A stretch of DNA of 64,000 bases from Pseudoalteromonas sp. '520P1 No. 423' (lineage in GTDB: Bacteria; Pseudomonadota; Gammaproteobacteria; Enterobacterales; Alteromonadaceae): contig NZ_BBZB01000002.1 in NCBI RefSeq assembly GCF_001269985.1, positions 992,001 to 1,056,000 of the forward strand, read 5' to 3'. Positions 59,151-64,000 of the stretch are shown piece by piece. The stretch's first letter is position 1; each line of letters starts with the position of its first letter. The notes under the pieces were generated by a model, which had not been told where the DNA came from, made no database searches, and saw nothing but the letters and a program-made list of their open reading frames with translations. The position numbers were made by a program, and so were the translations under genes.

Positions 59151-59403
59151 CTTATTTGTAACCGTTCGGCCTTTCTGTCCACACGCTGGCTTATCTGATT
59201 TATCTTTGGTTTGTTTTTCTCGGTTAATATCTTTTGATGGCGCAATACGACTATTTTTACTGTTAAGTCCCAATTTACTGGCAAGCATAACAACGATAAC
59301 AAGAATAAGCTCGATAGACAGCTTCAACGCAGGCGTGAGACTTTTATCTTCTTGTAACTGAGCTTTAGTTTGCTCAACTATTTCAGTGATGTTGATGCTG
59401 TTT
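59151..59403 (-). pseudogene. Remnant of an IS66-type transposase (N-terminal part)
   Basis: On the minus strand the frame VEQTKAQLQEDKSLTPALKL, a short helix, then SKLGLNSKNSRIAPSKDINR, then EKQTKDKSDKPACGQKGRT is the N-terminal region of a short-type IS66 transposase (DUF6444-like; the LGLNSKNSS-PPS-D and KKxGGQKGH motifs are typical). It breaks off at the right before the catalytic domain and shows no start at the left. It is a different lineage from the complete IS66 at 19971, which lacks this motif. Low AT bias and no frame beyond 59160 confirm decay. The IS ends are not recognisable. Confidence 0.65.
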
Positions 59404-59607
59404 AAATTAATTGAAGCTAGGGCGATTAAGTCATAGCCCTAGCTTGGCATACTGGCAGGATCGGTCAATAGCTAAAAAGGATCATTAGAAAATAATTTTC
59501 CCCTAGTGGATAGTTACGATCTGGCTACATATACTCGGAAAAAAACTCTATATTTAAGGTGATATATAAATACAAATTGAGTACATAAAAATGATGAGTT
59601 AGGAGAT
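59404..59607. other. Intergenic junction region with a 10-bp hairpin
   Basis: A perfect 10-bp inverted repeat (AAGCTAGGGC at 59414-59423, GCCCTAGCTT at 59436-59445) lies beside the transposase remnant and may mark an element end or an old terminator. The rest, up to the cut GGDEF gene, holds nothing recognisable. Confidence 0.35.
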
Positions 59608-60162
59608 ATGGAAGATGCCTTAGGGGAACTTAAACTTTATGTAGAAAAAGCAAAGAAATTATCAACGCGAGATTCATTAACTGGTTTGTTAAATCATGGG
59701 CAATTTAAACAAAATTTAAATGCAGAAATCAAAAGAAATGCCAGACAAAAAATATCACTCAGTTTGGCAATTATAGATATTGACTATTTTAAAGAGTTTA
59801 ACGATTCTTATGGACATCCCAGAGGTGATAAATGTTTAAAACAAATATCTAAATTAATAAAGCAGACCTTTAAGCGTACAGGAGATTCTTGCTATAGAAT
59901 AGAGGGTGAAGAATTTGCTATTTTAATCGTAAATACAGATTCAGAGATTCAAGAGTTGAAATTGCTCGAGCTTCAAGATGAAATATTAAAAGCAGGCCTG
60001 AAACACGAAAAATCTAAAGTATCAGAATTATTAACTATTTCAGCTGGAATATATAGCAGCGTACCGGCTGAAAATGATGCTTTTGAAGATTTTTATAGCA
60101 AAGCAGATATTGCATTGTATGAGGCTAAAAATAATAGAAATACAATTGTTATCCAACAATAA
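59584..60162 (+). pseudogene. N-terminally truncated GGDEF domain protein with EGEEF site
   Basis: An open frame from 59584 (in-frame TGA just before) encodes NDELGDMEDALGELKLYVEK, the end of a HAMP-like signalling helix, and then a whole GGDEF domain (KLSTRDSLTGLLNHGQF and RIEGEEFAILI). The first Gly of GGEEF is Glu, so cyclase activity is doubtful; the upstream RTGD keeps an I-site. A putative start is the ATG at 59608, with AGGAG only two bases away. The helix that normally links to a sensor is present but its sensor and membrane segments are missing, and a transposase remnant lies upstream. I read it as the 3' part of a membrane diguanylate cyclase gene cut by a deletion. It may still express a 184-residue soluble fragment. 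Confidence 0.6.
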
Positions 60163-60316
60163 ATCTTCTTGATTGAAAAAAATTAATTTTGTTAATTTCG
60201 TGCTAGTTTTATCTGCTTTTCAATGCTAAATTCAGCAATCAAATATACCAATTTATCTAAAAAACTCACGCAATTTGTAATTGGTTTTTAATGAAAAAAT
60301 TTTAGGGTTTTTAACT

Positions 60317-61429
60317 ATGAAAAAAGTAGGGCTAGTAGGTTGGCGCGGCATGGTTGGTTCAGTATTGATGGACCGAATGCAAACAGAAAATGATTTTGAT
60401 AATTTAGATGTGACATTTTTCACCACATCTCAAGCTGGACAGATGGGACCTGACTTTGCAGGTACCATTAAGCCGTTATTAAATGCAAAGGATTTAGATG
60501 CCTTAGCTGAAATGGATATTATTTTAACCTGTCAAGGTGGAGATTATACTAACGCGGTTTATCCTCACCTAAAAGAAACCGGTTGGAATGGTTATTGGAT
60601 TGATGCTGCATCTAGTTTACGTATGAAAGATGATAGCATTATCGTACTTGATCCTGTTAATAAAGATGTGATCCTTCAAGGCTTAGAACAAGGCGTTAAA
60701 ACCTTTGTTGGCGGAAATTGCACTGTTTCATTAATGTTACTCGCATTAGGTGGCCTGTTCGAGCAAGATCTTATTGAATGGGTAAGCCCACAGACTTATC
60801 AAGCTGCATCTGGTTCTGGCGCTAGGCATATGAAAGAACTTATTAAGCAAATGGGTGAAGTTCATCAAAGTGTTGCTGATAAGTTAGACGATCCACAATC
60901 TGCAATTTTAGAAATTGATCGAATAGTAAGTGAAAAAATACAATCTGAATCACTCAGTACAACACAATTTGGTGTGCCTTTAGCTGGTAGCTTGATCCCT
61001 TGGATTGATGTGCCAATGCCTTCAGGACAAAGTAAAGAAGAATGGAAAGCACAAGTTGAAGCCAATAAGATCTTGGGGTCATCACAGCAGCCTATTCCAA
61101 TTGATGGCTTATGTGTCAGAGTAGGTGCAATGCGTTGTCATTCTCAAGCAATGACAATCAAATTAAAAGAAGATATTTCAGTAGAAAAAATTGAATCTAT
61201 ATTGGCGCAGCATAACCCTTGGGTAAAAGTGATCCCTAATGACAGAGAGTTAACATCAACTGACTTAACACCTGTTAATGTAACTGGTACATTAAGTATT
61301 CCAGTTGGGCGTATCCGTAAACTCGCTATGGGCCCTGAATATATAAGTGCCTTTACAGTAGGTGATCAGTTGTTATGGGGTGCTGCAGAACCGCTTCGAC
61401 GCATGTTACGTATAATAACTGAACAATAA
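60317..61429 (+). CDS. asd: Aspartate-semialdehyde dehydrogenase
   Basis: This enzyme reduces aspartyl phosphate to aspartate semialdehyde with NADPH, the branch point to lysine, diaminopimelate, methionine and threonine. From the ATG at 60317 the protein has 370 residues, the standard gammaproteobacterial length. [20 protein letters not shown] opens the NADPH-binding site, the catalytic Cys is in [30 protein letters not shown] and [20 protein letters not shown] hold the substrate residues and the catalytic His. The 12 codons upstream in the same frame (VFNEKILGF) are not part of the protein. Likely essential. Terminated by a strong hairpin. Confidence 0.97.
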   Translation: MKKVGLVGWRGMVGSVLMDRMQTENDFDNLDVTFFTTSQAGQMGPDFAGTIKPLLNAKDLDALAEMDIILTCQGGDYTNAVYPHLKETGWNGYWIDAASSLRMKDDSIIVLDPVNKDVILQGLEQGVKTFVGGNCTVSLMLLALGGLFEQDLIEWVSPQTYQAASGSGARHMKELIKQMGEVHQSVADKLDDPQSAILEIDRIVSEKIQSESLSTTQFGVPLAGSLIPWIDVPMPSGQSKEEWKAQVEANKILGSSQQPIPIDGLCVRVGAMRCHSQAMTIKLKEDISVEKIESILAQHNPWVKVIPNDRELTSTDLTPVNVTGTLSIPVGRIRKLAMGPEYISAFTVGDQLLWGAAEPLRRMLRIITEQ

Positions 61430-61434
61430 TAAAG

Positions 61435-61459
61435 AAACCCGATTAATTCGGGTTTTTTT
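61435..61459 (+). terminator. Terminator of asd
   Basis: AAACCCGA (61435-61442) and TCGGGTTT (61448-61455) with a 5-nt loop, followed by TTTTA, 5 bases after the asd stop. Confidence 0.9.
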
Positions 61460-61539
61460 ATGTCAAAAATTGCAGATTTAAAAAAGTAATCAGGTATTAT
61501 GCTGCTTTTGATATAAATGGTTTAAGTTAAGGGTATCCA

Positions 61540-62010
61540 ATGAAAATGATTTTAGCGATTGGCGCTATTATTTTAGTTGTTTTTTATTTTTATAATAAAG
61601 CAAATGTTAAAAAAATATCTCTAGAGAATATTAAATTAGGTAAAGAGTATTTAGCATTTAATAAAACACAAGAAGGGGTGTTAGAAACCGACTCCGGATT
61701 ACAATATCAATTAATAACAAAGGGACAGGGAGAAAATCATCCTACAAAGACAAGTAAAGTTAAAGTACATTACCATGGTACATTAATAGACGGAACAGTA
61801 TTTGATAGTTCAGTAGATCGAGGCCAACCTATCTCATTTGGTTTAAATCAAGTGATATCAGGTTGGACTGAAGGTGTTCAACTTATGGTTGAGGGTGATA
61901 AAATGCGCTTTGTGATCCCGAGTCATTTAGCCTATGGCAACCGAAATGCTGGTAAAATCACAGCAGGATCAACATTAATTTTTGAAGTAGAGCTATTAGC
62001 GATAGACTAA
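61540..62010 (+). CDS. Membrane-anchored FKBP-type peptidyl-prolyl isomerase
   Basis: A 156-residue FKBP-fold isomerase. A short N-terminal membrane helix (about 3-18, ILAIGAIILVVFYFY) anchors it, and the FKBP domain (about 55-155) contains GLQYQLITKGQGENHPTKTS, VKVHYHGTLIDGTVFDSS and the active-site aromatic set (Tyr, Asp-Ser-Ser, Trp in SGWTEGVQL, Phe in MRFVIPSHLAYG). The residues that bind FK506 in the family are retained. It has no partner gene and is not fused to other domains. Inferred role: envelope protein folding in the periplasm, since the anchor would leave the domain outside. Confidence 0.9.
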   Translation: MKMILAIGAIILVVFYFYNKANVKKISLENIKLGKEYLAFNKTQEGVLETDSGLQYQLITKGQGENHPTKTSKVKVHYHGTLIDGTVFDSSVDRGQPISFGLNQVISGWTEGVQLMVEGDKMRFVIPSHLAYGNRNAGKITAGSTLIFEVELLAID

Positions 62011-62095
62011 TATCAATTATTTTATAATTTAATTAATGTAACATGACTATTCTAAGGATTCATGGTATTTTAGCCGGCCTTATTTTGGAGTTTTT

Positions 62096-62626
62096 ATGAT
62101 TAATAACCTAGTACTACGCCGTTTACGTTATGCTTTAAATTTGCGTGAAGAATCTATGGCGGATATTTTCGCATTATCAGGACATAAAATAACAAAATTC
62201 TCAATTAGCTGTCTTCTAAAAAAAGATGAAGATGAAGCGTTTGTTGAATGTACTGATGTTGTATTAGAAATGTTTCTGGACGGTTTAATCATAAAAAATC
62301 GCGGTGTTAGAGAAGATAATAAAGCACAACCAGTTAAAAATGAAGCTGAAGTAGTGAGACTTAATAACAATATTATTATGAAAAAATTACGAATTGCGTT
62401 CGAATTTAAAGATGATGATATGCTTGATGTGATGAAAAAAGCAGGATTTAGATTTTCTAAAACTGAACTGACTGCGCTATTTAGGAAGCGTGGTACACGT
62501 AACTTCAAGCCTTGCGGAGATCAGTTATTAAGAAACTTTTTAATCGGGTTATGTGAAAAATTTAGACCATCTGAGAAAAAATCTGTTGCTGCCGAAGATT
62601 CTCCTTGGAATAAAACGAACAAATAA
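62096..62626 (+). CDS. DUF1456 family protein (YehS-like)
   Basis: A 176-residue cytoplasmic protein made of two DUF1456 repeats: NNLVLRRLRYALNLREESMA and then IIMKKLRIAFEFKDDDMLDV with similar second halves (KFSISCLLKKDEDEAFVECT and FSKTELTALFRKRGTRNFKP). This matches E. coli YehS. Function in the family is not established; a role related to nucleic acids has been suggested but is not shown. A short linker in the middle (NKAQPVKNEAEVVR) and a C-terminal tail add to the usual length. Followed by a CTAAAGTT repeat array and a terminator. Confidence 0.9.
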   Translation: MINNLVLRRLRYALNLREESMADIFALSGHKITKFSISCLLKKDEDEAFVECTDVVLEMFLDGLIIKNRGVREDNKAQPVKNEAEVVRLNNNIIMKKLRIAFEFKDDDMLDVMKKAGFRFSKTELTALFRKRGTRNFKPCGDQLLRNFLIGLCEKFRPSEKKSVAAEDSPWNKTNK

Positions 62627-62666
62627 CTAAAGTTCTAAAGTTCTAAAGTTCTAAAGTTCTAAATTA
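62627..62666. repeat. 8-bp tandem repeat CTAAAGTT x4
   Basis: Four exact copies of CTAAAGTT at 62627-62658 and a partial fifth, starting right after the stop codon of the DUF1456 gene and ending just before its terminator. Copy number is likely to vary between strains. Confidence 0.85.
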
Positions 62667-62669
62667 ATA

Positions 62670-62696
62670 AAGGCTAGCATTTGCTAGCTTTTTTTA
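62670..62696 (+). terminator. Terminator of the DUF1456 gene
   Basis: GGCTAGCA and TGCTAGCT (62672-62679 and 62682-62689) form a 7-8-bp stem, 2-nt loop, followed by TTTTTTTA. Confidence 0.85.
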
Positions 62697-62755
62697 TGCG
62701 CCTATTTATCTAAGTGGTATCAATGTTAATTGTGCACTTTATAAGGAGAATAATA

Positions 62756-63046
62756 TTATTTTTGACGTTTGTTAAATGCAGCCATTTGTTCATCAGTAGC
62801 AGGAAGTTGATGATTTTCTTTCCATTCACTGTAAGGCATTTTATAAACCCACTCTTTTGCATCATCCATATCAAGTGAAACATCACGTTCTTTAGCTTCT
62901 GAAACTAACCACTTACTTAAACAATTACGACAAAAGTTGCCTGTGATCATTAAATCTATATTTTGCACATCTTTGTTTTCATCTAAATGAGACAATAACT
63001 TTCTAAAAGCTGCTGCTTCTAGTTCTGTTTGTGTTTGCTTATCCAT
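62756..63046 (-). CDS. DUF1244 family protein
   Basis: A 96-residue cytoplasmic protein of the DUF1244 family. The conserved core NIDLMITGNFCRNCLSKWLV carries the CxxC of the family and is followed by DVSLDMDDAKEWVYKMPYSE WKENHQLPATD in two blocks. No function has been shown; the CxxC suggests metal or redox. AGGAAAAATCA gives a fair ribosome binding site. It has its own terminator pair at the right (63096). Confidence 0.9.
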   Translation of the reverse strand: MDKQTQTELEAAAFRKLLSHLDENKDVQNIDLMITGNFCRNCLSKWLVSEAKERDVSLDMDDAKEWVYKMPYSEWKENHQLPATDEQMAAFNKRQK

Positions 63047-63095
63047 TGATTTTTCCTGTAATATTTAATCTAAATGCATTTTAACTAAGACAAAT

Positions 63096-63124
63096 AAAAA
63101 AGGGTAGCTAAGCTACCCTTTTTT
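63096..63124. terminator. Bidirectional terminator between deaD and the DUF1244 gene
   Basis: GGGTAGCT and AGCTACCC with a 1-nt centre, flanked by A5-6 and T6-8. Both adjacent genes are on the minus strand, so it ends deaD. Confidence 0.85.
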
Positions 63125-63137
63125 ATTTATATATCAA

Positions 63138-64000
63138 TTATGAAAATTGACGAATGATTCTGCCTGAATCATTACCACTATTTGCACGTGGTTTTTTAGA
63201 CCAAACATCATCACGGCTACGCGAATCGCTACGACCTCTAGAGTCATTTCGACGACCACGAGATTGATCGCGACGAGAATCATTTCTGTTTCCACGATCG
63301 TTACCATTGCCACGACGTTCTTGAGAATTTTGATCTGCAGACTTTGCTTCTTGAATCTGTTCAGCAGTTGCTAGACTTGGTGAAATATCTTGTCTGCGAA
63401 TTTGAACATCTTGTAATTTATCAAAAGCTTGCTTGTCCATATCTTTTGGTAAATCAACATGTGTGAACTCACCATATAAACGGATTTGTCCGATGTCACT
63501 TGCACTAATTGAAATCTCATTTGCAACAGCGCCAACGATATCACCAGGGCGAACACCTTGAGCACGACCTACATTGAAACGGTATGTATTAAATTCACCA
63601 TTATCACGACGAAGTCTACGTTCACCACGATCAGCTCTGTCATTGTTACGGCCACCACGATCATTTCTAGCGTTTCTATCATTGCGATCGTTTCGAGAAC
63701 CACGTTCATTCCTATCCGAAGCACGCTCTACTGGGTCTGCTTTCGGGAAAAATGGCATTTTCACCTGTCTTTCAAACAATAATGCAGAAGCGAGCTCTAG
63801 CGGTGAAAGTTCAGTATCTTTTGCAACAGTTTCAATAATTTCAGTGAATTGTGCTAAATCATTGCTTTCAATAATTTTTTGTAGTTTTTCCTGAGTTTTA
63901 GCTACACGTTTTTTACCAAGTTGCTCAGACGTTGGCATGTCAAAAGTACCTATTTGACCATCAGTTACTCTTTCTAAACGGTGTAGGCTACGCATTTCAC
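63138..64000 (-). CDS. deaD: DEAD-box RNA helicase DeaD/CsdA, C-terminal part
   Basis: The gene runs past the right edge; the 3' 287 codons are seen. They begin EMRSLHRLERVTDGQIGTFD, the end of the second RecA-like helicase domain (REMxxLRxIER in CsdA), then a dimerisation region, a long disordered Arg/Asp/Asn-rich stretch with many RND and RNDRN units, the RNA-binding RRM-like domain (TYRFNVGRAQGVRPGDIVGA, then VANEISISASDIGQIRLYGE) and a second Arg-rich tail. CsdA unwinds RNA in ribosome assembly, chiefly in the cold. The ATG at 63995 is internal; the true start is outside the window. Confidence 0.93.
   Translation of the reverse strand, partial: EMRSLHRLERVTDGQIGTFDMPTSEQLGKKRVAKTQEKLQKIIESNDLAQFTEIIETVAKDTELSPLELASALLFERQVKMPFFPKADPVERASDRNERGSRNDRNDRNARNDRGGRNNDRADRGERRLRRDNGEFNTYRFNVGRAQGVRPGDIVGAVANEISISASDIGQIRLYGEFTHVDLPKDMDKQAFDKLQDVQIRRQDISPSLATAEQIQEAKSADQNSQERRGNGNDRGNRNDSRRDQSRGRRNDSRGRSDSRSRDDVWSKKPRANSGNDSGRIIRQFS

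Noticed and set aside
63138..63995. Start of the helicase gene at 63995
   Set aside because: The sequence there is internal to the DeaD protein (second RecA domain end), so the gene continues outside the window.
1..64000. tRNA or rRNA genes
   Set aside because: No cloverleaf with GTTCGANNC-type T-loop and CCA end, and no rRNA-like sequence, was noticed on reading both strands; this was not checked by software.

Overview
The window is AT-rich and reads as chromosome of a marine gammaproteobacterium of the Alteromonadales type (Pseudoalteromonas-like, but genus not proven). Supporting signs are a GlyGly-CTERM protein, gammaproteobacterial asd and deaD, a lipoprotein UshA/NutA nucleotidase, a yehS-type DUF1456 gene, a DUF1244 gene and a yiaW-yiaV pair. 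I saw no rRNA, tRNA or CRISPR array.

Layout. 1-4 kb: a partial gene, a two-TM protein, ushA and a secreted cyclophilin. 4.3-10.8 kb: an HxxxD acyltransferase-like gene coupled to a giant Ser/Thr kinase-ATPase-GAF-diguanylate cyclase. 10.9-14 kb: small decayed genes around an intact yiaW-yiaV pair. 14-19.6 kb: an iron alcohol dehydrogenase, then a cupredoxin / GGDEF-EAL / outer-membrane barrel operon. 19.6-23.4 kb: a complete IS66 element (19971-22347) that cuts a ThrE-type exporter gene and is flanked by an 8-bp target duplication. 23.6-24.9 kb: a glycosyltransferase.

25.9-40.6 kb is the centrepiece: about thirteen co-directional, tightly packed minus-strand genes, each with a clear ribosome binding site. 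They encode a TPR protein with a TonB-like C-terminus, a repeat-rich lipoprotein, a second lipoprotein, a TPR/PEGA membrane protein, a PEGA protein with a formylglycine-enzyme-like domain that lacks the catalytic cysteines, a small secreted protein, an ExbB/TolQ/MotA channel, a degenerate Hsp70-like protein with an FHA-like end, two von Willebrand A proteins whose membrane segment carries the ExbD/MotB-type Asp, two more lipoproteins and an M48 metalloprotease lipoprotein. I infer a proton-driven envelope machine that I cannot match to a named system. A broken two-TM/PilZ-like gene follows it.

40.8-64 kb is ordinary chromosome with accessory pieces: an M24 peptidase, a CDF transporter with a changed metal site, an NTF2-isochorismatase fusion with a divergent LysR gene, an RND pump pair, gltS with a PLP decarboxylase, a second LysR / FMN-reductase pair, a PadR/HAAS pair behind a 40-bp palindrome, asd, an FKBP isomerase, the DUF1456 gene, the DUF1244 gene and the 3' part of deaD. 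Decay is frequent: lpxO, an exporter, a glycine-zipper gene, a DUF4136 lipoprotein, an HTH regulator, an IS66-type transposase remnant, an N-terminally cut GGDEF gene and two unknown genes are all broken.
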